Positions 16,893 to 24,804 are shown, numbered from the stretch's first letter. The stretch is DNA of 28,534 nt from an uncultured Clostridia bacterium (GCA_934133175.1 CAKPAX010000021.1:1-28534), one strand, 5' to 3'. Numbers and translations: made by a program. The notes: generated by a model not told the origin, from the sequence alone.

Positions 16893-17846
16893 ATGAAAAA
16901 GGAAATACCAATTTTTTTTACAATAGATGATAAATATGCACCATATGTAAGTGTTGCAATAGCTTCAATTATAGATAATGCATCAAAAGAGTATAATTAT
17001 AAAATAATAATAATTTATCAAGAATTAACAAACGAAAATATAGAAAAAATTTCAAAATTACAAAATGATAATTTTAAAATAGAATTTGTATATATGAAAG
17101 ATACACTAGATGCAATTACAGACAGAGTAGAAAATAGATTAAGATGTGATTATTTTACATTAACAATATATTTTAGATTATTTATACCAGAAATGTTTAA
17201 AGAATATGATAAAGGAATTTATATAGATAGTGATATTGTTGTTCCTGGAGATATTTCAGAATTATATAAATTTGAGTTAGGAGACAATTTAATTGGAGCA
17301 TGCCCAGATCATTCTGTTGTAGATATTCCAGAAATTATAAACTATATGGAAAATGCTATTGGAGTAAATAGACATGAATATATTAATTCGGGTGTATTAT
17401 TAATGAACTTAAAGAAAATGAGAGAAGAAAAATTTGACCAAAGATTTTTAGAGTTACTTAATAAATATCACTTTGATTCTATTGCTCCTGATCAAGATTA
17501 CTTAAATGCTATGTGCAATGGAAACATTTTATATCTTGACGAATGTTGGGATGCTATGCCAATAGAAGGAAAAAAAGAATTAGATAATCCAAAATTAATA
17601 CACTATAATTTATTTTCTAAACCATGGTGTTATGATAATATTTCATATGAAGACTATTTTTGGAAATATGCAAAAAAATCAGATTATTATAATGACATAT
17701 TAAATTTTAAAAATACATATTCTGATGAACAAAAAAAATCAGATAGTGATTGTTTGGCAGTATTAATAAAAAAAGCAGATACTGTACCAAATGCAGAAAT
17801 TACATTTAAAAAGATATATGAAAGTGGAGAAAGAATACGAGTATGA
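16893..17846 (+). CDS. Family 8 glycosyltransferase (GT8), second of two
   Basis: A 317-aa GT8 enzyme, clearly related to but not a copy of the preceding one. It begins IPIFFTIDDKYAPYVSVAIASIIDN. The DxD is IDSDIVV (D112-S-D114); HEYINSGVLLMNL, APDQDYLNAMC and IHYNLFSKPW follow in the GT8 order. Two successive GT8 enzymes suggest stepwise addition of two hexoses to one acceptor. AGGAGG precedes ATG 16893. Its TGA overlaps the next gene's ATG (ATGA, 17843-17846), indicating translational coupling with the second acyltransferase. Confidence 0.92.
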   Translation: MKKEIPIFFTIDDKYAPYVSVAIASIIDNASKEYNYKIIIIYQELTNENIEKISKLQNDNFKIEFVYMKDTLDAITDRVENRLRCDYFTLTIYFRLFIPEMFKEYDKGIYIDSDIVVPGDISELYKFELGDNLIGACPDHSVVDIPEIINYMENAIGVNRHEYINSGVLLMNLKKMREEKFDQRFLELLNKYHFDSIAPDQDYLNAMCNGNILYLDECWDAMPIEGKKELDNPKLIHYNLFSKPWCYDNISYEDYFWKYAKKSDYYNDILNFKNTYSDEQKKSDSDCLAVLIKKADTVPNAEITFKKIYESGERIRV

Positions 17847-18700
17847 TTATAGGGGATAATAAAAAAGAAGTTATAAATAATATAAAAATAGCAGCAGACA
17901 ATAAAGAATTTAATAAAAAAGTAGAAGTAAACGATCCAAAACTTTCGACAGAACAAAAAAGAAAAATTATTGAAAAATACTTAAAAACTAGAAATGGATT
18001 AGGATATAAATTTAATAATGAAATAGCTAGATTAGTTGTAGATTTTGTTACTTGGTCTCAAAATAAAGACACAGAAATAGTTGGGCTTGAAAATATAGAA
18101 AATCTTAATTCTGGAGCAATTATTACTAGTAATCATTTTAATCCAATTGATAATACAATAATAAGAAAATTAGTTAAAAAAATTGGAAAAAATAATTTAT
18201 ATATAGTTGGACAGGAAGCAAATTTTGCAATGCCTGGTATGGTAGGATATATGATGAATTTTTCTGATATAATTCCAATAAGTAATCAAGTAAGTTATTT
18301 AAGAAATGAATTTCAAGATTTAATTGAGGAAAAATTAAACAAAAATAATTTTATATTGATATATCCAGAAGAGGAAATGTGGTTTAATTATAGAAAACCT
18401 AGAACATTAAAAAGAGGAGCATATTATTATTCTACAAAATGCAATGTACCTATAATATCTTGTTTTGTAGAAATTATAGATACAGAAGAAAAAGATAATG
18501 ACGAATTTTATAAAGTAAAATATAGACTACATGTTTTGCCTACAATATATCCAGATCCTAATAAAACAATGAGAGAAAATACAAAATACATGATGGAAAA
18601 GGATTATGAACAAAAGAAGCAAGCATATGAAAAAGCATATAAAAAAGAATTAGATTATGAGTTTGAAGATGATGATATTGCAGGACTTATAAGAAAATAA
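17843..18700 (+). CDS. PlsC-type acyltransferase, second in operon
   Basis: A 285-aa LPLAT-family protein. Motif I is TSNHFNPIDNTIIR with the canonical HX4D (H98, D103); motif III is IYPEEEMWFNYRKPR. The first 50 or so residues are a charged extension without known domain. The C-terminus is rich in Lys/Glu/Asp. It overlaps the upstream GT8 stop by 4 nt and has no strong SD of its own, so it is probably translated by coupling. It differs from the first acyltransferase of the operon both in the HX4D spacing and in the EEEMW motif, so the two probably acylate different positions or acceptors. Confidence 0.85.
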   Translation: MIIGDNKKEVINNIKIAADNKEFNKKVEVNDPKLSTEQKRKIIEKYLKTRNGLGYKFNNEIARLVVDFVTWSQNKDTEIVGLENIENLNSGAIITSNHFNPIDNTIIRKLVKKIGKNNLYIVGQEANFAMPGMVGYMMNFSDIIPISNQVSYLRNEFQDLIEEKLNKNNFILIYPEEEMWFNYRKPRTLKRGAYYYSTKCNVPIISCFVEIIDTEEKDNDEFYKVKYRLHVLPTIYPDPNKTMRENTKYMMEKDYEQKKQAYEKAYKKELDYEFEDDDIAGLIRK

Positions 18701-18713
18701 AAATTTTGTGGTA

Positions 18714-18748
18714 ATGTTGTCAATAGGGACGTAGTTTTTTGACAACAT
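18714..18748. repeat. Dispersed palindromic repeat, intact copy
   Basis: A perfect 10-bp inverted repeat ATGTTGTCAA / TTGACAACAT (18714-18723 with 18739-18748) enclosing TAGGGACGTAGTTTT. A diverged copy with the same core order lies at 26421-26447. It sits just after the acyltransferase operon and before its terminator. Confidence 0.7.
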
Positions 18749-18756
18749 GAAAAATG

Positions 18757-18788
18757 AAAAAATGCTCATATTAATTGAGCATTTTTTT
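18757..18788 (+). terminator. Intrinsic terminator after the acyltransferase/GT8 operon
   Basis: A 12-bp stem AAAAAATGCTCA / TGAGCATTTTTT (18757-18768 with 18776-18787) with a 7-nt loop and a T7 run. Confidence 0.85.
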
Positions 18789-18835
18789 GTGTGCATATAT
18801 AAAAAAGAGTAAATAAAAAGAGTTTGCATAATTCC

Positions 18836-18864
18836 TTGATTTTTTTTGATTTTTGAAGTATAAT
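18836..18864 (+). promoter_or_regulatory. SigmaA promoter of alaS
   Basis: TTGATT (18836-18841), 17-nt spacer, TATAAT (18859-18864). The predicted leader is only about 38 nt, too short for the T-box that often controls aminoacyl-tRNA synthetases in Firmicutes. Confidence 0.65.
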
Positions 18865-18908
18865 TTATGCGTGAATTAGTAGATAATATTTAAGATAAGG
18901 AGATATAT

Positions 18909-20657
18909 ATGAAAGCAATTGATATACGAAATAAATATTTAAATTTTTTTGAAAAACATGGACATAAAGTAATTCCAAGTGCACCACTAATACCAGAAAA
19001 TGACCCATCTGTATTATTTAATACAGCTGGAATGCAACCACTTGTACCTTACTTATTAGGACAAAAGCATCCAGAAGGTTCAAGACTTACAGATTATCAA
19101 AAATGTATAAGAACAAATGATATTGATGAAGTTGGAGACAATAGACACTTAACATATTTTGAAATGTTAGGAAACTGGTCTTTAGGAGATTATTTTAAAG
19201 AAGAATCAATAAAAATGAGTTTTGATTTTTTAACACAAGAATTACAAATACCAGTAGAAAAATTATCTGTAACATGTTTTGCTGGAAATGAAGTTTTAGG
19301 AAAAGATGAAGAATCAGCAAAATATTGGGAACAAGCAGGAATACCAAAAGAAAGAATATACTTCTTAAAGGATAATTGGTGGATTGCAGGAGAAACAGGC
19401 CCATGTGGATCAGACACAGAAATGTTCTATGATACAGGAAAACCAAAATGTTCACCAGAATGTAATCCAGATTGTGATTGTGGTAAATATGTAGAAATAT
19501 GGAATAATGTATTTATGGAATTCTTTAAACATGAAGATGGAAGTTTAACTCCTCTAAAACAAAAAAACGTAGATACAGGATTAGGATTAGAAAGAGTAAA
19601 TATGCTATTACAAGGAAAAGAAACACCATATGATACAGAAATATTTAAACCAATTATGGAAAAATTAGAAAAATTACAAAAAGTAGATAATATAAACAGT
19701 AGAAGAATTGTAGCAGAACATCTTCGTTCAAGTATGATGATAATATGTGATGGTGGTAGACCAAGTAACATAGATAGAGGATATGTTTTAAGAAGATTAA
19801 TTCGTAGAATGATAAGACACTTAAATAAATTACAAATATCATTAGAAGAATTAGCAAGTTTAATTGATTTAAATATAGAAAACTTAAAAGAAATGTATCC
19901 AGACTTAGAAAAAAATAAAGATATTATAAAATCAGTTATTATTGAAGAAAAAGACAAATTTGTAAAAACATTAACACATGGTGAAAAAGAATTTAACAAA
20001 GAAATGAATAAAGCAAGTCAAAATGGACAAAAAATAATAGATGGAAAAGTTGTATTTAAACTATATGACACATATGGATTTCCACCAGAAGTTACAAAAG
20101 AATTAGCAGAAGAAAATGGTTATAGTGTTGACATAGATGAATTTAATAAATTATTTAAAGAACATCAAGAAAAATCAAGAGTGGGAGCAGAACAAAAATT
20201 TAAAGGTGGATTAGCATCAACAGGCGAAATGGAAACGAAATACCATACAGCAACACATCTTTTAAATGCTGCATTAAAGAAAGTTTTAGGACCTCATGTT
20301 CATCAAAAAGGAAGCAATATAACACATGAAAGAATGAGATTTGACTTTTCACATGATAGTAAATTAACAGACGAAGAAAAGAAAAAAGTTGAAGATTTAG
20401 TAAATGAATATATTCAAATGGCAATACCAGTAGAAAGATTAGAAATGAAAAAAGAGGAAGCTATAAAAATGGGAGCAGAAGCAATGTTTTTAGATAAATA
20501 TGGAGATATTGTTACTGTATATAAAATAGGTGATGTTTCTATAGAATTATGTGGTGGACCTCATGTGAAAAATACATCAGAATTAGGAAAATTCAAAATA
20601 AAAAAAGAAGAGTCAAGTTCATCAGGAGTTAGAAGAATAAAAGCTATTTTAGAATAA
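18909..20657 (+). CDS. alaS: Alanyl-tRNA synthetase, short form lacking the C-Ala domain
   Basis: A 582-aa AlaRS. The class II catalytic domain (about residues 1-240) has FFEKHGHKVIPSAPLIP, the LFNTAGMQPLVPYLLG motif and an ETGPCGSDTEMFYD segment. A Cys cluster at 181, 185, 189 and 191 precedes GKYVEIWN. The tRNA-recognition region (about 240-425) is followed by the editing domain with zinc ligands H446/H450 (HTATH) and C548/H552 (CGGPH). The protein ends directly after the editing domain. The C-terminal dimerisation/C-Ala domain of usual 870-880 aa enzymes is absent. The stop is followed by a clean SD for the next gene, so this looks like a genuine short form. It attaches Ala to tRNA-Ala and should still clear Ser/Gly mischarging. 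SD AAGGAG precedes ATG 18909. Confidence 0.94.
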   Translation: MKAIDIRNKYLNFFEKHGHKVIPSAPLIPENDPSVLFNTAGMQPLVPYLLGQKHPEGSRLTDYQKCIRTNDIDEVGDNRHLTYFEMLGNWSLGDYFKEESIKMSFDFLTQELQIPVEKLSVTCFAGNEVLGKDEESAKYWEQAGIPKERIYFLKDNWWIAGETGPCGSDTEMFYDTGKPKCSPECNPDCDCGKYVEIWNNVFMEFFKHEDGSLTPLKQKNVDTGLGLERVNMLLQGKETPYDTEIFKPIMEKLEKLQKVDNINSRRIVAEHLRSSMMIICDGGRPSNIDRGYVLRRLIRRMIRHLNKLQISLEELASLIDLNIENLKEMYPDLEKNKDIIKSVIIEEKDKFVKTLTHGEKEFNKEMNKASQNGQKIIDGKVVFKLYDTYGFPPEVTKELAEENGYSVDIDEFNKLFKEHQEKSRVGAEQKFKGGLASTGEMETKYHTATHLLNAALKKVLGPHVHQKGSNITHERMRFDFSHDSKLTDEEKKKVEDLVNEYIQMAIPVERLEMKKEEAIKMGAEAMFLDKYGDIVTVYKIGDVSIELCGGPHVKNTSELGKFKIKKEESSSSGVRRIKAILE

Positions 20658-20679
20658 TAAAAATCAAAGGAGAAAGTTA

Positions 20680-21027
20680 ATGGAAGATTGTTTATTTTGT
20701 AAAATAATAAAAGGAGAAATTCCTTCACAAAAAGTATATGAAGATGATGAAATACTAGCATTTAAAGATATAAATCCAGCGGCTCCAATTCATATATTGG
20801 TAATTCCTAAAAAACATATTAGTTCTTTGGCTGATATGAAAAATGGAGATGAACAAATAATATCAAAAATATACGTAAAAATAAATGAAATAGCTGAACA
20901 ACAAGGATTTAAAGAAAATGGTTATAGAGTAATAGTAAACTGTGGTAAAGATGGGGGACAAGAAGTTATGCATTTACATTTCCATTTGTTGGCTGGAAAA
21001 GAACTTGGAGATAAAATTGTTGGATAA
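20680..21027 (+). CDS. HIT-family (histidine triad) nucleotide-binding protein
   Basis: A 115-aa Hint/PKCI-type protein. It starts with CLFCKIIKGEIPSQKVYEDDEILAFKDINPAAPIHILVIPKKHI, the standard N-terminus with a CxxC pair. It ends with the catalytic triad MHLHFHLLAG (H98, H100, H102) and the short C-terminal tail typical of HinT. Family members hydrolyse adenosine phosphoramidates, including lysyl-AMP and aminoacyl-adenylates, which makes its position 22 nt after alaS in the same operon suggestive. SD AAAGGAG precedes ATG 20680. The length is normal and all key residues are present. Confidence 0.95.
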   Translation: MEDCLFCKIIKGEIPSQKVYEDDEILAFKDINPAAPIHILVIPKKHISSLADMKNGDEQIISKIYVKINEIAEQQGFKENGYRVIVNCGKDGGQEVMHLHFHLLAGKELGDKIVG

Positions 21028-21059
21028 TTAACTTTTTTATATACTTTTTTATAATCATA

Positions 21060-21068
21060 TGGTATAAT
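21060..21068 (+). promoter_or_regulatory. Extended -10 promoter candidate for the sortase gene
   Basis: TGGTATAAT (TGn plus TATAAT at 21063-21068) without a good -35; about 38 nt before the sortase ATG. Confidence 0.4.
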
Positions 21069-21105
21069 AAAAGTAGTAAGTTTACAAAAGTGGAGGTAAA
21101 TAGAG

Positions 21106-21786
21106 ATGTTTGATAGTAAATATGGAAAATTTTTAACAATTTTATTAATTGTTGTAATTATAGCTATTATAGGTTTATTAGGGTATTTAGGTTATGATTA
21201 TTATGAAAAATATTTTATAAGTAAAGATACAGCAGAATTTGTAGATTCATTTGCATCAGAAAATGAAAACACAACAAATGAAACACCAAATAATAATACA
21301 AGTACTGGAGATGTAGGTTCAAATATATTAGATCAAATTCAATCAACAGAACAAACTAATTCAGGTGGTACAACAAAAAAAAGAAAAACTTATAAAGGAT
21401 TTAATGTTGTAGGAACAATAGAAATTCCAAAAACAAAATTAAAATATCCAATACTTGAAACAGTTACAAAGAAATCTATAGAAACAGCTGTTGCTGTTAT
21501 GTATGGACCAGGACCTAATAAAGTAGGAAATACAACAATAATGGGACATAATTATAGAAATGGATTATTTTTCTCAAATAATAAGAAATTGGAAGTCGGA
21601 GATAAAATATATATAACAGATTTAGATGGTAAAAAACTAACATATACAATATATAATAAATATGAAACAACACCAGAAGATGCTGAATATATGACAAGAA
21701 ACACAAATGGTGCAACAGAAATTTCATTGTCAACATGTACAGATGATAGTAAAGCAAGACTTATTATTTGGGCAAAAGCTGATTAA
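21106..21786 (+). CDS. Sortase (class D-like transpeptidase)
   Basis: A 226-aa sortase. An N-terminal membrane anchor (residues about 8-32) is followed by an Asn/Thr/Ser-rich linker (about 50-95) that would span the wall. The sortase barrel follows with catalytic His148 (IMGHNYR), Cys211 (SLSTC) and Arg218 (ARLII). The short barrel ending in RLIIWAKAD and the lack of a C-terminal membrane helix favour class D or E over class B/C. Sortases cleave an LPxTG-like signal and join proteins to peptidoglycan or pili. No LPxTG protein is encoded in this window, so the substrates are elsewhere. The gene is monocistronic, between an extended -10 promoter and a terminator. SD TGGAGG precedes ATG 21106. 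Confidence 0.92.
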   Translation: MFDSKYGKFLTILLIVVIIAIIGLLGYLGYDYYEKYFISKDTAEFVDSFASENENTTNETPNNNTSTGDVGSNILDQIQSTEQTNSGGTTKKRKTYKGFNVVGTIEIPKTKLKYPILETVTKKSIETAVAVMYGPGPNKVGNTTIMGHNYRNGLFFSNNKKLEVGDKIYITDLDGKKLTYTIYNKYETTPEDAEYMTRNTNGATEISLSTCTDDSKARLIIWAKAD

Positions 21787-21803
21787 TATAAAATATAAAT
21801 TTT

Positions 21804-21837
21804 AATAAAGGAATTTAAAAAATTCCTTTATTTTTTT
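21804..21837 (+). terminator. Intrinsic terminator after the sortase gene
   Basis: A 13-bp stem AATAAAGGAATTT / AAATTCCTTTATT (21804-21816 with 21820-21832), 3-nt loop, then a T-run to 21837. Confidence 0.88.
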
Positions 21838-21863
21838 GGTATTATTGTATATAATAATACCAA
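21836..21863. promoter_or_regulatory. Inverted repeat over the ligA -10 region (possible operator)
   Basis: A perfect 11-bp inverted repeat TTGGTATTATT / AATAATACCAA (21836-21846 with 21853-21863) around a 6-nt spacer. A TATAAT (21850-21855) lies partly in the spacer and right arm. There is no clear -35 at 17 nt, so a regulator may be needed or the element may be a secondary hairpin. Confidence 0.4.
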
Positions 21864-21892
21864 AATATAAACAGTTCTAAGAGGAGAATACT

Positions 21893-23890
21893 ATGAATAA
21901 GGAACAAGCAAAAAATAGAATAGAAGAATTAAGAAAAACTGTAGAATATCATGCAAAAAGATATTATGATGATGATAAACCAGAAATATCAGATTTCGAA
22001 TATGATATGTTAATGGTAGAATTAAGAAATTTAGAAAAACAATATCCAGAATTTCAATCAAAAGATTCATTGACACAAAAAGTTGGTGGACATGTAAAAG
22101 AAGGATTTAAAAAGGTAGAACACGAAGTTCCACTTCAAAGTTTGCAAGATGTCTTTGATTTAGAAGAAGTTAGAGAATTTGATGAAAGAGTAAGAAAAGT
22201 TGCCGAAGAAAATAATATAGAGCTTAAATATGTAGTAGAAACTAAAATAGATGGATTATCTGCTGCAATAGAATATAAAGATGGAATATTAGTTAGAGGA
22301 GCTACAAGAGGAAATGGACTAGTTGGAGAAGATGTAACAGAAAATTTAAAGACAATAAAAACTATTCCTCATACTTTAAATGATAAAATTGATATAACAG
22401 TTCGTGGAGAAGTATTTATTTCTAAAGAGGATTTTGAAAATTTAAATAAATCAAGAGAAGAAAATGAAGAGGAATTATTTGCAAATTCTAGAAATGCGGC
22501 AGCTGGTTCTTTAAGACAACTAGATAGTAATATAACTAAAACTAGACCATTAGATATTTATATATTTAATGTTCAAAAAATAGAGGGAAAAGAATTTAGT
22601 TCACATTATGATGAATTAAATTATTTAGAAAGATTAGGCTTTAATGTTAATCCTGTTAGAATTTATTGTAAAAATATAGAAGAAGTATTTTCTGCAATTA
22701 ATAAAATTGGAGAAGATAGAGAAAAATTAACATTTGGAATAGATGGAGCAGTTGTAAAAGTAGATGATTTAAATTTAAGAAAAATTTTAGGAACAACAAC
22801 TAAAGTTCCTAAATGGGCAGTAGCTTACAAATATCCACCAGAAACAAAAGAAACAATAGTAAAAGATATAGTTTGTAATGTAGGAAGAACTGGTGTAATT
22901 ACCCCAATGGCTATATTAGAACCAGTAAAAGTTGCAGGTTCTACAATATCAAAAACAACACTTCATAATGAAGATTTTATAAAAGAAAAAGACATAATGA
23001 TAGGTGATACAGTAGTAATTCAAAAAGCAGGAGATGTAATACCAGAAATTGCAAGAGTTATAAAAGAAAAAAGAACTGGAAATGAAACAAAATTTGAAAT
23101 TCCACGTGTATGTCCTGTTTGTGGAGCAACAGCAGTAAGGGAAGAAGGAGAGGCAGCTGTTAGATGTACAGGAGTAGAGTGCCCAGCAAAATTATATAGA
23201 AATTTAGTACATTTTGTTTCTAGAGAAGCAATGAATATTGATGGACTTGGAGAAAATATAATAGGACAATTGTTAGATAATAAATTAATAGAAAATATTG
23301 CAGATATATATACTCTAAAATTTGAAGATATAGCATCTTTAAAGAAAAACGGTAAAAAATTTGCACAGAATTTAATGGATTCTATAAATAAAAGTAAAGA
23401 AAATGATTTATATAGATTAATTACAGCATTAGGAATAAGACATGTTGGAGTAAAGGCTGCAAAAACATTAGCAAGAAGATATAAGAATATAGATAATCTT
23501 GCTAATGCAAGTTTTGAATCATTAAGTATGATAGAAGATATTGGACCAATTGTTGCAAATAGTATAAGAGAATTTTTTATGGAAGAACAAACATTAGATT
23601 TAATAAAAAGATTAAAAAAATCTGGTGTTAATACACAAGCAATAGAAGATGAAAATGTAGATAACAGATTTGAAGGAAAAACTTTTGTATTAACAGGAAC
23701 ATTGGAAAAATACACAAGAGAAGAAGCTAGTAATATTATAGAAAAATTTGGAGGAAAGACTTCAAGTTCTGTTTCTAAAAAAACAGCTTTTGTACTAGCA
23801 GGAGAAGAAGCTGGAAGTAAATTAACAAAAGCCAAAAACTTAGGAGTAACTATAATATCAGAAGATGAATTTGCAGAAATGATTAAATAA
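21893..23890 (+). CDS. ligA: NAD-dependent DNA ligase
   Basis: A 665-aa LigA of normal length and full domain order. Domain Ia is at residues about 1-70 and the adenylation domain has the lysine nucleophile in ETKIDGLSA (K118). An OB fold follows (about 315-400), then a four-Cys zinc finger (C407, C410, C425, C430). A helix-hairpin-helix domain (about 440-580) and a C-terminal BRCT domain (about 590-665, FEGKTFVLTGTLEKYTREEA) complete it. It seals nicks in replication and repair using NAD+. Start ATG 21893 with AGAGGAG upstream. A small unknown gene follows after 21 nt and is probably co-transcribed. Confidence 0.97.
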   Translation: MNKEQAKNRIEELRKTVEYHAKRYYDDDKPEISDFEYDMLMVELRNLEKQYPEFQSKDSLTQKVGGHVKEGFKKVEHEVPLQSLQDVFDLEEVREFDERVRKVAEENNIELKYVVETKIDGLSAAIEYKDGILVRGATRGNGLVGEDVTENLKTIKTIPHTLNDKIDITVRGEVFISKEDFENLNKSREENEEELFANSRNAAAGSLRQLDSNITKTRPLDIYIFNVQKIEGKEFSSHYDELNYLERLGFNVNPVRIYCKNIEEVFSAINKIGEDREKLTFGIDGAVVKVDDLNLRKILGTTTKVPKWAVAYKYPPETKETIVKDIVCNVGRTGVITPMAILEPVKVAGSTISKTTLHNEDFIKEKDIMIGDTVVIQKAGDVIPEIARVIKEKRTGNETKFEIPRVCPVCGATAVREEGEAAVRCTGVECPAKLYRNLVHFVSREAMNIDGLGENIIGQLLDNKLIENIADIYTLKFEDIASLKKNGKKFAQNLMDSINKSKENDLYRLITALGIRHVGVKAAKTLARRYKNIDNLANASFESLSMIEDIGPIVANSIREFFMEEQTLDLIKRLKKSGVNTQAIEDENVDNRFEGKTFVLTGTLEKYTREEASNIIEKFGGKTSSSVSKKTAFVLAGEEAGSKLTKAKNLGVTIISEDEFAEMIK

Positions 23891-23911
23891 TATAAAACAA
23901 GGAGAAATGTA

Positions 23912-24154
23912 ATGGATAAAAAATATACATTTGAAAGAATGTGGGTAGATTTAAGTAATGGATATCAAATATATTATACTTATGTAAGAAATAGATATGT
24001 TTTATTTAAAACAGCAAAGAATTGTTATACACAAAAATTATTAAGTACTGATCCAAAAAATCCTCAACCAAAAATGTCTATGTTAACATTAAAAAGAGTA
24101 AAAGAAATTTTTCCTTTCATGGAAGACATAGAGTATAAGATTGAAAGTAATTAA
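23912..24154 (+). CDS. Small conserved-looking protein of unknown function
   Basis: An 80-aa protein I do not recognise. It is rich in Tyr and Lys (for example GYQIYYTYVRNRYVLF), basic overall, with no membrane segment, signal peptide or Cys pair. Its good SD (AAGGAG, 8 nt before ATG 23912), A/T third positions and the 21-nt spacing after ligA support a real gene translated in the ligA operon. The promoter of the next gene overlaps its 3' end. Confidence 0.65.
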   Translation: MDKKYTFERMWVDLSNGYQIYYTYVRNRYVLFKTAKNCYTQKLLSTDPKNPQPKMSMLTLKRVKEIFPFMEDIEYKIESN

Positions 24155-24169
24155 AAAAAGTGGTATAAT
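24141..24169 (+). promoter_or_regulatory. Strong sigmaA promoter with extended -10
   Basis: TTGAAA (24141-24146), 17-nt spacer ending in TGG, TATAAT (24164-24169). It overlaps the end of the 80-aa gene and stands 33 nt before the next ATG. A small palindrome AAAGTT-ATA-AACTTT (24171-24185) covers the predicted start of transcription and could be an operator. Confidence 0.75.
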
Positions 24170-24201
24170 AAAGTTATAAACTTTTTAGGAGGATAGTGAT
24201 T

Positions 24202-24705
24202 ATGACAAAACAAGAGCGGTTAGACATTGTAAGGAAAGAGGTCCAATCTCCAATAAATATAGATGCATATAATAATGACACAAGTATTAGAGATAATACC
24301 AATTGTATGGCATATGCAATTGGAGCAACATTTCCAGAGTTGTCAATGTATCGGTTAGGTGCAATATCTGATTCAAAATCTTTAGATGAACCATATTATT
24401 CGACTCAAGAGCTTATAAAGCTTTTGTATAAAGATTTAGATGTTTTAGGACTGAAATATGAAAAAGTCTTTAATGATGAATCAATTAAAAAAATTGATTC
24501 AAATCAGTATATTATCAAATTATATGCATTGGTGTTTGCAGATGGACGGATAGGAGATTTTCATTTTATTAGATATGATAATAATGGAAAATGGACAGAA
24601 AAAAGGTCTAGACAGTACGCGGGTGAAATGTATGATTGTCATAGATATGACAGAGATTGGATGTATCATCATTTAATTACGCTAAAAATCACTAGAAAAG
24701 GATAG
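24202..24705 (+). CDS. Unknown protein with possible Cys-His (papain-like) fold
   Basis: A 167-aa protein. ATG 24202 is chosen because AGGAGG (24188-24193) stands 8 nt before it; an in-frame GTG at 24196 is only 2 nt from the SD. The segments DNTNCMAYAIGATFPE (about residues 30-45) and DFHFIRYDNNGKWTEKRS (about 113-130) recall uncharacterised Firmicutes proteins with an NCxxYA...DxHFxRxDxxGxW pattern, where the Cys and His could be a cysteine-peptidase pair. This is a guess from pattern only. The gene uses CGG for Arg three times, unlike the AGA-dominated genes upstream, which suggests recent acquisition. It has its own strong promoter. Confidence 0.75.
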   Translation: MTKQERLDIVRKEVQSPINIDAYNNDTSIRDNTNCMAYAIGATFPELSMYRLGAISDSKSLDEPYYSTQELIKLLYKDLDVLGLKYEKVFNDESIKKIDSNQYIIKLYALVFADGRIGDFHFIRYDNNGKWTEKRSRQYAGEMYDCHRYDRDWMYHHLITLKITRKG

Positions 24706-24732
24706 TCATTAATTGGCTATCTTATTTATATT
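24701..24732 (+). terminator. Weak terminator overlapping the stop of the preceding gene
   Basis: A 7-bp stem GATAGTC / GGCTATC (24701-24707 with 24715-24721, one G-T pair) with a 7-nt loop, followed by TTATTTATATT. It is a modest candidate; the much stronger hairpin at 24725-24766 follows at once. Confidence 0.4.
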
Positions 24733-24766
24733 ATAGGAAAGTTCTTCGAACTTCCTATAATATAAA
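24725..24766. repeat. Long hairpin, 19 bp with one bulge
   Basis: Left arm 24725-24744 and right arm 24748-24766 pair over 19 bp with a single bulged A and a TTC loop. There is no T-run after it. It may be a terminator-like or processing structure, or part of a small repeat element. Confidence 0.75.
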
Positions 24767-24777
24767 TATATTGCACA

Positions 24778-24798
24778 GAAATTTGCTTTGCAAATTTC
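24778..24798. repeat. Perfect 9-bp hairpin
   Basis: GAAATTTGC / GCAAATTTC (24778-24786 with 24790-24798) with a TTT loop, flanked on both sides by GCAC. Confidence 0.7.
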
Positions 24799-24804
24799 AC
24801 GCAC

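Noticed and set aside
18865..18908. T-box riboswitch in front of alaS
   Set aside because: Only about 40 nt separate the promoter from the start codon, and no T-box consensus or antiterminator is present.
21106..21786. Sortase acting on the prepilin-signal protein at 25169
   Set aside because: That protein ends in TIDMSKI with no LPxTG motif, membrane tail or basic anchor, so it is not a visible sortase substrate.
23020..23835. Long open frame on the minus strand inside ligA (271 codons)
   Set aside because: It is antisense to a clearly conserved DNA ligase, has no SD, and its Ser/Phe/Leu-rich sequence is what the complement of Lys/Glu-rich AT-poor-stop coding gives. The same applies to minus-strand frames at 287-760, 2227-2760, 13211-13816 and 19427-19999.
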